Shown here one piece after another: positions 46,724 through 58,724 of a DNA stretch of 64,000 nt (position 1 is its first letter; each line of letters starts with the position of its first letter). The DNA comes from Maratus speciosus (Eukaryota; Arthropoda; Arachnida; Araneae; Salticidae). The translations under genes and the position numbers were made by a program. The notes beneath the pieces were generated by a model. It saw only the letters and a list, made by a program, of their open reading frames with translations. It was not told the origin of the DNA and did no database searches. The stretch is taken from assembly GCA_963932465.1 (NCBI GenBank), contig OZ010794.1, positions 214,595,748-214,659,747 of the forward strand, in the 5' to 3' direction.

Positions 46724-47560
46724 AGTATAGTTGAAAAGCGTTTATAAATTCGGTTTCTCTGTCTTTCCTTCTGTCCGTGCTCTAATTCACATAAATTTAG
46801 TCCAATTGCCATAAAATTGATATATGTTATTTTTGTTTAATTTGGCATGTTCAGTATTGAAAATTAAATGTGTAGCATGTAAGAATCGTTTACAGGGACA
46901 CGCAAAAGAATGACGTCACATTACGGTGAATTAGAAAAATCGTGTATGGTGTAGTTTAATGATATTACACGATTTTAAACATATTGGAATTTTTACACTT
47001 CACTAAGGAGTTGTACACTACAAGGCGATTACTGTAGAATATGATGTGCATAGAATTTATATTTGATTTTCAGGGACACACAAAAAAATTTGGCCTATGA
47101 CCAATAATTGCTATAAGTTCGTTATCAGTTGCGGTATACGTTTTTAAATTTGACTGTTGTTATTATTATTTTTTTAATATTATGTGGTGTTTATAAATTC
47201 TATAGGTCGTATACAGGGAATCACTATCACAAGTACAATTCCGTTTATTGACCGAAATTGCTGAATGGGAATTTTCCTGCGGAACTACATTTTTGCATAC
47301 ATACATACAAAGTTATCGAGCATATACAGGGCTGCACAAAAAATAGATATTTTTCCAACTAACTGACAGCAATTGCAGAAATTGGGTTTTCAAATGCGTT
47401 ATGTGTTTTCTAATTCATTTATTTAGACACCACCTTTCTCCGTAATAAGCTGTAAAGTTTTGTTTCAATATTCTGAATTTATTGGAAAGTGTTTCATAAT
47501 TTATGCTAGACACAAGATTTTTAACTCATGTTTCTTTTTACAAATATTCTTTTTCAATTT
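46724..47560 (+). repeat. Dispersed repeat R2, module array
   Basis: Starts TATAGTTGAAAAGCGTTTAT; CAGGGACACGCAAAAGAATG (46895), CAGGGACACACAAAAAAATT (47073), TACAGGGAATCAC (47213) and TACAGGGCTGCACAAAAAAT (47325) mark successive modules. Confidence 0.6.
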
Positions 47561-48194
47561 CTCCAAAGAATTTTTGAAAAAATACGGAGTCTTACTGTAC
47601 TAAATATAAGAAAAAATACATGAATACATTTCGAAATTATTAAAAATAGTGCTTAGTTTCCATCTGGTCTAAGAATATTCAACTTGTGTCCCGCGGAGTT
47701 GCGAACTTATTGTTGTAAACTTTAAATCCTTTTTATCTCTTTATGGCCGATGGACGCTGGAAGTTTTATGGGAGATAAAGTGAGGGGGGGGGGGGAGGGA
47801 GGTATTACTCTTCACAGATATTTGAAATGGATTGTATTTTTCTCATTTTGAATAGGAGAATATATTAGGTACCGAAAATAATTCCTGTTATCGGAAAATT
47901 TTAAATGTAATTATTTTTCCTAGGTGGTGAGAAGGAGAAAAATGACACCCGAAAAAAAAGGGCCCTTTTATTACAATGGAACTTACAAAAAGCACATTTA
48001 TTTTGTATATTACTATGCAGACTCTCCATTGACCTATTTATACATAGTAATACCTGTACTAAGCGGAAACTTGCCTTAAAAAAATCCAAAGTTCTTTGGA
48101 AAATTTCTAATTCAAAATTATGTATATTGCCCCATATCATTTCGTCTTAAAGGGTTTTATTGTTAAAATTAAAACTTGCATTTAATCAGTAATA
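47561..48194. other. Nothing recognised
   Basis: AT-rich, with a G run at 47784-47795. The 79-codon minus-strand frame at 47901 has no recognisable motif. Confidence 0.5.
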
Positions 48195-49216
48195 CAGTCG
48201 TCTGCGTTTAAACGAATATTTTTGGTTCCAGAAATAACATTCGATTAAGCGGTGTATTTGATTAAACGGGGAATCATAACTGTAATATTTAATGCGTAAT
48301 AAAAAGGGAAAATACCCATCTACGGTATGTTTAATTAACAAAATAATAAATCGTTAATAGAATAACATAAACTAAAATAAATACGAATGCTAATATAAAG
48401 TAAATACTTATTAATTTAATGTCAGTATATGCATTTATATGGTTTACATCACACTTAATGCAGCTCGTTTGAGTTTGGTCAAAACTTTGCTACTTCTAAT
48501 TTATGTTACTTATACTGCCTTTAACCCTAGATCTACCGGGAATTTTACTCAAGTTTTAATAAAACGTTCTACACCAGAATTTTTATTTAAAACTATTTAA
48601 CTTATTTATTTACCTTATTTTTGTCTGGTTTATATACTTAGTTTATTTTAAAGAAATTTCTGGTTTGAATGAATATTTTGTATGTACCTGTCGGGTCCAA
48701 TGGACCCGTCTGGTAGACGGAGGGTTAAAAAATCGTTTAAAGTGGTTTGTTTAAGTGGAATTTTAAAGGAGTAAATATAGAGTTATTTTTCGAATGAGTG
48801 CAAAATATCACAACGACCATCTCGAGTCTCGAAGTGACGACGCCTGCCATTAAAGCCTGATTAACAACAAGAAGCGATGGTGGTGAGATCAAGGTGGGGA
48901 AATCATTTGACCTGTCTATTATATACCTGCCGACCGAAATCATTGCAGGAAGAACTGAAAATTTGTTTTCAGCGTAAAGGAACCGGAAATGACAAAAGGT
49001 GGAAGGAAATTCTAGCTGAAACGGGCTTTCCGCGCCTATTTTCAAACATCGGTCACAGAGTTCTTATTCGATTAAGCGGGGAGGTTCGTAAAAGATATTT
49101 GGTTTAAGCGGGGAAAAATAACATAGAACCAATAGGAATAAATTCGGTTCCGGAGAATTCTATTCGAATAAGCGGGGTATTCAATTATCCGTGACCCGAT
49201 TAAGTGGGGAGGACTA
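48195..49216. mobile_element. Non-autonomous pogo/Tigger-like element
   Basis: Left CAGTCGTCTGCGTTTAAACG then AATATTTTTGGTTCC; right, inverted, TAGTCCTCCCCACTTAATCG. Repeated TAAGCGGGG and GATTAAGCGG motifs lie in both arms, typical of pogo/Tigger-type ends. TA precedes the left end. No DDE transposase: the 76- and 102-codon frames at 48737-49107 show no catalytic motif. A T1 element is nested at 48521-48728. Confidence 0.6.
48521..48728 (+). mobile_element. TTAA element, family T1 copy 4 (nested)
   Basis: 208 bp, near-identical to the other T1 copies, inside the pogo-like element. TTAA at both ends; hairpin GGGTCCAATGGACCC near the right end. Confidence 0.9.
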
Positions 49217-49774
49217 TTATACATATGCACAAGTATTACACCTATAATTCATTAAGGATGCAATACTATGATCACTAATTAATTACAGTAAAACCTGTAA
49301 AAATGAAATCTATGTATAACATAATTCTGGCTTAAATGGAGAATTTTATGTTCCCAAATACAAAATATTACACAATTACACCTAGTAAAACCTGTTTAAA
49401 ACAGAATTTGTTTTCGTACCTAGTGATCTCGTATTAACCGGTTTTATAGTAATATACAGTGGTACTGTGCAGTGTTACTGATTAATTAATTCTGTAAAAC
49501 TTAAATAATATATCTTTTCTATCTCTAAACATGATTTAAGTATAAGAAATAGTGTACTTTATAAAAAAGAAACGCCTTAACATGTTTGGTTTTACTGTAC
49601 TCAAACAATTGCCTGCCGAGACGAAAGGAAAGGTTGAAATAATTACTGCCACTTTGATTACACCAATAAATGTTTTTCTTTTAATGTTCTACATTAATCA
49701 GTAAAATAATAGGAATTAATAAAAATTCAAATTTGTTATCTGGAAGCTAAATTATAAGATCCAAAAATCCGCCT

Positions 49775-49816
<42 letters not shown>

Positions 49817-50923
49817 TGTATGGCTGGAAAAAAGGTTGTCAGTTTGTATTTTTTTTCTTCTTTTTTTAAACAGGAATTTGCACATTTTGAAAATCTTATT
49901 AAAATTTGTTTTAATTCTTTTATTGCTCACAAAAAAATAAGTTAGAAGAATTATCATTTAGAAGATTTTTTCCATTTATTTAGAATGCGCATTTGAAATA
50001 CTTTATAACAAATCACTTTTTTTTTGGGGGGGGGGGGGGGTAGGGGGTTAGAATATTTTAATGTATTTTCCTCTGGTTATTCATCAGGATAATGTACAAT
50101 ATCTCAGCTATCTCAGATTTATATCACAGAAAATCAAAGAAAGCAGATGTTACACTAACTTGCATAATGAGAAATTATTATTATTATTATTATTATTTAT
50201 AAAAGAAAAAATAAACAATATTAGCATTAATTGAAATTGAGATACGATGAATAACCCTATCTAAAAGTGTAACTAAAGTGTACTAAACGTTTAATTGAGA
50301 TTCGTTGTATAGTGAGATCTATCGCTATACGTGCGTTTTATAAAATGTATATTTAAAAAATCGATTACTTCCAGTTTAATTTTGTAATTAAATCATTACA
50401 AATTAATAAAATTTACAAGTTTATGTAACAGAAACTGTTTAAAAAAATGCATTTAGAGGAAATGAAACATGCTTGTTATTACGAAGATATAAATTCTTTT
50501 CAAATTTAGATAAAATTTAATAGCATATAAAGCAAATTATACTACATTAACAGTTTGCAAACATTATTATAAGCAACACGGAACACACACCTGTATTCCT
50601 GAAAACTGCTATTTCGTTACATACTTTCAGATGTTGTCTGGGATTAACCAGACAATCGTTTTCGAAAGCTATTAGTCAACTAGTTTTAAACGCCCATTCA
50701 CGCCTCATAAAAGACAGTGGACAGCCGTTTCAATCATTCAGTGTCAGAAAGAAGGGGAAAGAACTAAATCCCTTAGCACTTTTCAAATACAAAATCACAT
50801 AACCCCTTCTACCTTTTCGAACAAGTTCTTTTTTCCTATTCAAGGCCTTTTTAAGGTACATTTTTATAATCTAGTGAAACGCTCAATGGGTTAAGGATAT
50901 GTCAGTTCCTCCTTATTAATACT
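49217..50923. other. AT-rich stretch, nothing recognised
   Basis: T run 49776-49813, G run 50026-50040 and (ATT)n near 50177-50197. No gene or element recognised. Confidence 0.5.
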
Positions 50924-51091
50924 CAGGGATCGCAGCGTTCCTAAAATTTTCGTAGTTTGCTACCACTAAATTAAAACGATAAACTTAGTTGTATAATTCT
51001 ATTATAGATGTCAAAAAGGTACACCACGAAGAATTCTTAATTAAAATAGTGGTAGCAAAGTGCGAAAATTTTAGGAACGGTGCGAGCCCTG
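50924..51091. mobile_element. Fold-back MITE, perfect 6-bp target duplication
   Basis: 168 bp. CAGGGATCGCAGCGTTCC and AAAATTTTC at the left; GGAACGGTGCGAGCCCTG at the right. AATACT on both sides (50918-50923, 51092-51097). GCTACCACTAAATT and its complement lie in the arms. Confidence 0.85.
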
Positions 51092-51254
51092 AATACTTGC
51101 GTGGACATGAAGTTCCTATACCGGAAGGTTGGCAGTCCACAAGTGAGGTGATTTCTGTCACATAAACATAAGCTATTTCATTTATAGATTGGGTGTTAAG
51201 CTGATCACAGCTAGGAAACCTCTCAATGCTGCCCACCTGTTTATCGATTCATGA

Positions 51255-51615
51255 AACCAGTTGCGAGTAAAGTAGCTGATTTGAGATTTTCACAAGATGG
51301 CGGTTGATTTGTTGCATTGGATCGCTCAACAGTTTCTGCTTACCGACGAAACAAACTTCTACAATAAATTTTGAATAAAAAATTTTGTCTTATTTCTGCG
51401 GATTATTCACAAAATATTTATCTCACAAATATGGTAAAACATTTTATTCGTTTTTTTGGTTGAACTTTCCCGGGTATCATAATCTCTTTCACTTACATTG
51501 AAAGAAGGTTGTTTAGGTTGTCACAATATGGCGGAAACGCAGGGCCTGAGTACTGAGGAAGTAAACATCCACCAGTAACGATAAATATTCGTTTTTGGCC
51601 ATGAATATGACATAA
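51255..51615 (+). repeat. Dispersed repeat D1 copy 2
   Basis: Matches 34360-34715 in order (CACAAGATGGCGG, TAAATTTTGAAT, TTGTCTTATTTCTGCGG, CACAATATGGCGGAAACGC, ACATCCACCAG). Confidence 0.6.
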
Positions 51616-51984
51616 ATTCAAAATTAATAAATTATTTAAATAACAAGAAAATGTCTCTTCACTTTTACTGACCAACGCAAGATGATTTTTGAAGTGCCTA
51701 CTAGAGTCGTAATGCTCTAGTTTACCTTCCATAGAAGGTGATCAGACGATTTTTCTTATTGCATAGATGTATCGCAATAGTGAAATTCCTTACGAATTCC
51801 TGAGCATTAGAATGGTAGGTAAGAGGGGAAAGTAGAAATGGTCCCAGAACCATACATTTATATATACATATATATATATATATATATAAATTAATTATTT
51901 CAAAAATTAAATCTGAAAGGATTAGAAAATGTTACAAAAAATAGAAGTTTGCTGATAAAATATCAAATTTTGAGTAAATACCGG

Positions 51985-52290
51985 CAAGGATTTGACGACT
52001 AACTCAGCCGCCAATAAGGATGCGAAGCGCAACGAATCAAACTGTGGGAAAAGATAGAGCAAAGAGAAAGGATTGAGAAGTCAGAGGAACTGGATGTCCC
52101 AGAGAGCTGTAAAAGCGCTCAGCCAATAAACTTTCAGTAAGCAAAGAAACAAGTTTTTTCACCAGAAAAAGGGGAAAGTGGGTTGGGATGGGACAGCAGG
52201 GAATGTCACCATCGGATTTGACGGCTAATTTCATCAGTCAATGAGGCTTCAGAGTGCATCGAATCAAATTCCTTTGTTCAAAAGAGATGA
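51985..52290 (+). repeat. GC-richer patch with an imperfect direct repeat
   Basis: GGATTTGACGACTAA (51988) and GGATTTGACGGCTAA (52214), each followed by CGAATCAAA within 60 bases. Unlike its AT-rich surroundings. Identity unknown; a fragment of a larger element is possible. Confidence 0.4.
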
Positions 52291-53650
52291 CAAGGGGGAC
52301 CGGGGCTGTCTAAAGTGACAGAAATACATGAAAACACAAGAAATTTGATAGAAAGTGGATGTTTACCGGTGCCAAACGCTTAGGCAAGAACGATGTCGAG
52401 AAATACATTGAAAAATAAGAGATTAGAGTTTAAAATAAAGGGAAAATTTAAACAAGGTTAGAATTTAGAACTTTTACTGGTGGATTTTTGCTCCGGTGGC
52501 CATTGTGAAACCGGTTATAACTGAAGGCTCTCTGTTTTGAGGATATGTCAATTCTTCTTTATTCTTGGTTATATGGACTGTTTATCTCAACTCTCAAATT
52601 ATACAAAATCTCAGCCTCAATTATACAAAAATGCTCATCAATTTACGATCTTGACTTTTGGGAAGCTTACCACATATGGAAAAAATCAAACAGCTTAGTA
52701 AACGATTTGTCCAGCACGCCCAATTTTTTTTAAACTTATGGTTTAATTTTATTTAATTCGTCCTCTTCCCCACCTCCTTTTTTCTTCGTTTTATTTGAAC
52801 TATCCCGGAGCATCTGGGTGGTTTTTGATTATTCTTCCTGTGTGCGCGTGAGACCGACTCCGTGGCTGTTTGTCAACAGTGATTTTCATTTCGCTGTTCA
52901 CGGTCGGGATGAGAGGTACGCCTTTTGGCTTTGTCTCCCCCCTCTTTTATTCCATAGTTTTATTTTTATCTTTAATTTATAAGCACTGATGATGGGGCCT
53001 TTGAGGCTTTGAAATAGCTATATGCTTTTCAAAATTACTTACATTTTTGTTTTGTGAAAGTTGTTTCTCTCTTTTTAATATATTGGCACAAAGTACAATC
53101 CTCTCCCCTTTTTATGAATCTCTTGTGTGTTCGTATTGCCTCCATGTGCCCGACCAATCCATTCCCTTTAATATTTTTTAATGGAATAATAAAGGATTAT
53201 TACACAGATAAAATTGCTTTAAAAGGAAACTTTTACCAGTCAGCATATCTCAGAGTCTTTAAAGATTAATTTTAAAAATAGCTAAATAATTCACCCATCA
53301 AGATTTTACTCCACATTCGTTATCCTCCAATCAATAGAAATCTATATGCGCAATGAATTACCCTCCTTTGAGTCTAGAATTTGAGGCGATATGCTTTTTT
53401 TATTTAAAACGAATAAGATAAAATAATTCCGCTTACCATTTTCGTATGACCATTTTCATTAAAGTACTTCAGTTTTATTATATCTATAATCTAATGACTT
53501 TTGTGTATAAAGTTTATTTTTCAAACTTTTGCGAAATTAATTTATTCATGAATATTGATCTTGGAAATGTCGCCAATTATGCTGAAGATATATGTAAACC
53601 TGTTTATTAAAAGCTAGTTATAATCTTTGAATTTGCTGTTGTTACTTTTA

Positions 53651-53694
<44 letters not shown>

Positions 53695-54318
53695 TAAAAT
53701 GGATTATTAAAAACAAATATTCCGCTTAGTCCTCGTATGGACAAGCAAAAAGTAGGGCCTAAGACTAACCCATCACTGAAGGTCACGAATGGAAGATTTT
53801 TAAATGACTGACAAACATATGCATTCAAAATTGTTTCAAAATAAATTATTAACTCATTAACGCAGATTCCAAAGAACACTTACCATGTAAGGAATACGAA
53901 ACGTTTAAATTTGAAAACCAGTGTTTTAGTAAGGAAATTTATATATTATCTGATCTCAAACACTGAGAGACTAAAGGAGTTAAAATTACCAATATGAAAA
54001 AATTGGTATCAACTGATATCGAGGTGTTAAAACAAGTGTAAAAGATAATCATCATTAATGGGTGACTTAGATGGCGGTGGTTCATATTTGTACCACTTAA
54101 TTTTAATTCCAAAATGCCACGTTGACACAAGTATATTGTAATGAAAGTTTCACTTTTATTAAGTACGTGAACAAAAGGCTTTGCTTATTTTGAAATAAAT
54201 TTGTTTTTAAATTCTAGTGTCAATCACTCATTTCAACATTTTCCGAATAGAAGTACCTTAACCCTGAAAGAGTCAAGAACAATTTTCTGTTCAGATTTTG
54301 TCTTCAAAAAATGACCTT
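52291..54318. other. AT-rich stretch, nothing firmly recognised
   Basis: D1-like traces at about 52475-52515 and 54065-54110 (GATGGCGGTGG, ACCACTTAATTTTA). (AT)n at 53653-53692. A GC-richer patch at about 52740-52940 is unidentified. No gene seen. Confidence 0.45.
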
Positions 54319-54551
54319 AGCATACTTGCCAACGTTCCGTTTATCTTCCGTAAAATGTGGATTAATTTTACACAGATTAAAAACGATTCGAACCCCAAAA
54401 AATATAGAAAGGAAGTAAATAATATTTTAGCAGAAACAAGAAATTAAGTAAAAGATGAAACATAAAATAATGTTTATAGGTCAAAACATGTTTTACCTAG
54501 TTTATATTAAGTCACAGTTTTCGAAAAAAATATCTTTTGGTTGGTAAGTAT
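54319..54551. mobile_element. Possible diverged fold-back MITE
   Basis: CATACTTGCCAACGTT at the left and, inverted, CATACTTACCAACCAAA at the right. The arms are short and no target duplication was found. Confidence 0.35.
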
Positions 54552-55202
54552 GTCGTAATGCAACAACTAACCAATTAACCAATCTCATTCATATATATGG
54601 CTTATTTTAAATGGATAATAAACATATTTCGCCAATAAAGTTATATAAAATTCAACTATTATGAAAAATAATCTGTATAGTCCTTATAAGCAAACAATTC
54701 TCGTAGAGCCCCCAAAATCAACCAAACAATATCATACATAGGCTATTTTTAAATTATAAATATAATAAGCACATAAAACTATTTTAAAAGGGATTATTAA
54801 GAAGCAAAAAAACTCAATTAATGTTTCCTACCACAATTAAAGTAGCTTCCGAACCCCTACCCTGACAACGCCACCAATAACTGCACACAGAAAAAATGCA
54901 CTATAAACAATGATAATGAAGACATAAGAATATTTAAAAATTTGTGATTTCCCTGTAGTTAGATAATTACTTTAAATATTTTCCTGAAATCATTTTTATT
55001 GTTTAATTCTAATTTTGTTTCTTTTTTTACTAGAGGCGTATCCAAGGAAGGGATGATTAGAAGCAAAATACCACTATTTTAGTATGGTGAACCACGTTCT
55101 ATTACATCGCAGGTTTTATTATTATTAAATAAAGGGAAGAAAGCCTTTGAAACAAAGTGGCTTCCGTTATATCTAACCACGCAGTGACTTCGCTATTGTT
55201 CA
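54552..55202. other. Nothing recognised
   Basis: AT-rich sequence without visible gene or element. Confidence 0.5.
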
Positions 55203-55374
55203 TTAGCACTATAAAGCCCGCGAGACGTCATTTTGACTGCTACCAAAAGAATATATCTGGGTTGGAACCAGAATTTTTTTTATAAAACTAGTTTAAAAGA
55301 TAATTTAAAATAAAAATTCTGGTGTGAAATATTTTTCTAAAGTTTGTGTAAAATTCTCGGTCTTTCTAGTGTTA
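55203..55374 (-). mobile_element. TTAA element, family T2, decayed copy
   Basis: Left end GCACTATAAAGCCCGCGAG corresponds to the inverted T2 end; right end CTTTCTAGTG. TTAG and TTAT replace the TTAA sites. The hairpin survives as GTCATTTTGAC (55227-55237). Confidence 0.6.
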
Positions 55375-55738
55375 TATCTTAAAAGTTTCCTTCTATTTCT
55401 ATTGTAGTAACACTATCAGTGCACATTAATCTGAACTAAGTTTTAAATACAAATTGTGGCTTTTGTGCGATAGTTTTACTGTTAAATGATCTATAAAATA
55501 GACGTTTTTATTTAAATTCAGAGTTATTTCATTAGTTTAATCCAGAACAAACATTTCGATGATAAATTGTTAGAGACCCAAAATAAATGAACATCGTGAA
55601 ATTCCAACATAGATGTAAAATTTGGACATTTTTAAAGGCTTCCTAGCAAAAAAAATAGTCATATAATTATATCGATTTCAGTGCTTGTATTTCTTAAGTT
55701 TAAAATATAGAATTATATTTAATGTACATATTTAAATA

Positions 55739-56359
55739 CAGGGTGAGTCTAAATTCATGGGACAAACTTTGAGAGGTGGTAGAGCTCACTATAACAAACA
55801 ATTATTCTATAGGAATATATGACCGGAAGTGACGCGTTGAGGTACAAACACCAGGGGGGCAATTTGGCGCTTTTTCTATTTCATGATCTTTCATTCATAC
55901 CAGAAAATTCCTATACTATTCTTTTCTTTATTTGAAACAGATATTTCATGATTACATACAAATAATATTCTTCTTTGAAAATTTCCGGTGTGAAATCGAA
56001 ATTTTTGAATAAAAAAAACACAAAGCTGGCAAATCTGTCAAACACAGAAAATGCATGAAAAGAAATAGAAATAGAGTTCTTTTCTTTATTCAAAAATTTC
56101 GATTTCACACCGGAAATTAAAAAAAATGAATGTTTTCTTTCTGTAATCATGGAATGTCCGTCTTAAATAAAGAAAATATTAGTATAGGAATTTTCTTGTA
56201 TAAATGAGAAATTTTGAAATAAAAAAATCGTCAAATTGCCCCCCTTGCATTTCTACCTCAACGCGTCACTTCCGATCATATATTCCTGTACAATAATTGT
56301 CTGTTATAGTGAGCTCTCCCACCCCTCAAGGTTTGTCCCATGATTTTAGACTCACCCTT
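55739..56359. mobile_element. 621-bp TA palindrome (CAGGGTGAGTC ends)
   Basis: Arms of nearly 300 bp. Left CAGGGTGAGTCTAAATTCAT and GAGCTCACTATAACA; the right mirrors both, with the last G changed. Other pairs: GAAGTGACGCGTTGAGGTA and TTTCCGGTGTGAAATCGAAA. TA at 55737-55738 and 56360-56361. Essentially all stem; no coding capacity. Confidence 0.85.
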
Positions 56360-56401
56360 TATTTATTTAAATTTTAGAAAAAATTACAAACAATTTATGT
56401 A

Positions 56402-56859
56402 ACGGGTGTCCCAAAAATGACTGATGGATTTTAAAATTCAATAACTTCCAAGCGGTGACATATATTAAAATAATTCTTGCAGGAGGGTTATGTATAATGT
56501 AAGGAGTTTTTTTACTGTGATTCTCGAATTTAGTTTGAATTTCAAGCAATAGATGGCGCTGAGAGAAATGGTCGATCAGTCCAGATCCAAATTTTTGGTA
56601 TTTTGTGATCCATTCAATTCATTTTAATCTCCCTTTTTCGCATGGAAGAAGAGAGAGGCTAAAAAATCGAGCCATGATTTAACGGTTATTGCTTGCTTGC
56701 AGCACCATCTATCGATGCTATTTGTAATTAAAACTGAGAATCGTAGCATAAAAACTCCTGACATCTTACATAACACTCCTGCAAGAATTTTTTAAATGTC
56801 TGTCATCGTTTGCAAGTTATTGAATTTTAAAATCCGGCCGTCATTTTTGGGACACCCGG
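56402..56859. mobile_element. 458-bp TA element (CGGGTGTCCC ends)
   Basis: Left ACGGGTGTCCCAAAAATGAC, right inverted CCGGGTGTCCCAAAAATGAC; arms extend about 170 bp through ATTTTAAAATTCAATAACTT and TAGATGGCGCTG / CACCATCTATC. TA at 56400-56401 and 56860-56861. Confidence 0.85.
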
Positions 56860-56861
56860 TA

Positions 56862-57557
56862 TATATATATATATATGTTTCATTTTTATTTCTATTGTGC
56901 ATAACATTGTTCTGCCCGGGTTTTAGATATTGATTAATTATATATTTCTTTCTTTTTTAAGGTGGTGGTTAATCGGGCAATGGTGGAAATAAGAATTTAA
57001 GCTGTAGCATATTATTTCTATCTCAGAAATGAACCACTTTTTACTAATGATTTCGTAATATTGCCTTGAAAACGAGTTACGAATCATTCGTTCCAATTCT
57101 ATTCATAATGGTTCTCTCATTTTAAGTTCATTTTGTAATTTTTCTCTTTGAATTTATGAATTTTTAATTTTAATATCATACATTTCGTGCAAAGGATTTG
57201 TTGATGCTGACAATGATTCATTATTTTGGTCTTTTTTCATTGGTTAAGTTTTAGTTACAAATAGCTTTACAAAATATTTCAAATATTTATGATTTTCTAC
57301 TCATATACCTTCATTTATTTGTTATTTTTATGCAGTCGTCTTCCTGTTGATATTCCTTTCGCCAATTATGAATGTTTTAATTTTTTAATACTTTACATAT
57401 TGGTGTTTGCGATATAGGTTTTTAAATTCGTTAATGATTATTTGAATTAATAATAGTTGATCCAAATTTATTATGTATAATATCTGTATAATGTATTGAT
57501 GCTCAATTTATTGTTATTTTTTAAAAGATCATGAATTGTAATATTATATAATGGTTA

Positions 57558-57646
<89 letters not shown>

Positions 57647-57900
57647 AATAATAGAAATATTCTTCTTGGTTGTGTATTTCAGTAAATGTGCACTTTCTGT
57701 ACGTTTCAGAAAATATCAGAATTGAGTATAAGTTAATATGAACAGCTTCATTGTTTGAAATCTCTTTATGTAAAAGGGTTTAATACTGGATAATTTGTAA
57801 TAATGGCGAAGGGATGGAAAATATATCACGATAAAAATATTCATGATATAAAATGGTTTCTTTTTTCATAAATATTATTTACAATTTTGACAACCAGTAT
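56862..57900. other. AT-rich stretch with long (AT)n
   Basis: (AT)n with one interruption at about 57556-57642. No gene or element recognised. Confidence 0.6.
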
Positions 57901-58108
57901 TTAACCCCTTGGGGACGAGCGACACGTATACGTGCCGGAAATAGGCCTAAGGATCCTCGTTTATCCTCACCAGTAAAATTTTACTGTAAAATTTGCCTTA
58001 TTTAATCCGAGCATTTTCCCGATTTGAATAGGCACAAACTTCTGTTTTTTAAAACCGGTAGCAAAGTAATAAACATTTCGTAAAAGGCTCTCGTCGCGAA
58101 GGGGTTAA
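57901..58108 (+). mobile_element. TTAA element, family T6
   Basis: 208 bp. Ends CCCCTTGGGGACGAG and, inverted, CCCCTTCGCGACGAG. Subterminal hairpin CACGTATACGTG (57923-57934), 18 bases from the TTAA. The interior has an excellent shared core: CACCAGTAAAATTTTACTG and GCCTTATTTAATCCGAGC. Confidence 0.85.
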
Positions 58109-58724
58109 AATTTTAATTAATAATTATTCAAATAGCAGTGTTCCCAAATGGTTCACTAACTGAATACCAATATATTTTCACGGAAAATTTCATGGTAGGT
58201 TCGTTCAACATTTGCACTAGAATTAACTTCCAAAGGTGATTTTTGCACAATTTAAAAGAATAAATCTAAAAAGAAAAATTTTCTAAGAAAATAATTGTAT
58301 TCAGTTGGCGGATCATTAGGGAGCCCGAAATAGCAATGAAGAAAAAAATGTGTTTACTAGTGCCAGTTTTTAATACTTTTGGAGGTTTATTTAGTTATAC
58401 ATGATTTGAACCAGAAATTTAATTTTATTATGCATACCATCTTCCTAGGAGGTCTATTTAATTTCATATATTAAGTATAAATTAATCCCTTTTTCTGGTT
58501 TGAAACATTAGAAAAATCAAAATAGAAAATAACTGTGGCTAAAAAGGACCCCAATGTGGCCTACTTTGAGGGTTGATGACAGATTAAATAGAACAAGTGT
58601 AGGGGGAATTATACTTTATGTTTTTTTTTTCAAAAATGTGTTAGCAATCAGTCTTTCTGGTTGAGAAAAAACTACCGGACTGGTAACACAGTTTTCGAAG
58701 AATAGTAAATTTCTGCATTAACCC
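58109..58724. other. Nothing firmly recognised
   Basis: AT-rich; stretches such as GAACCAGAAATTTAATTTTA and TTTTTCTGGTTTGAAAC recall T1/T2 interiors and may be an old relic without recognisable ends. Confidence 0.4.

Noticed and set aside
48737..49107. Transposase fragment inside the pogo-like element
   Set aside because: Neither strand's frame shows DDE or helix-turn-helix motifs; it also overlaps the right arm of the element.
52986..53015. CTGATGA ... GAAA as a hammerhead-ribozyme core
   Set aside because: Stem II would have only three good pairs behind a mismatch, and no upstream partner for the third stem with a cleavage site was found.
54259..54300. TTAACCCTGAAAGAGTC as the start of another TTAA element
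   Set aside because: No inverted partner ending GACTCTTTCAGGG with TTAA was found downstream.
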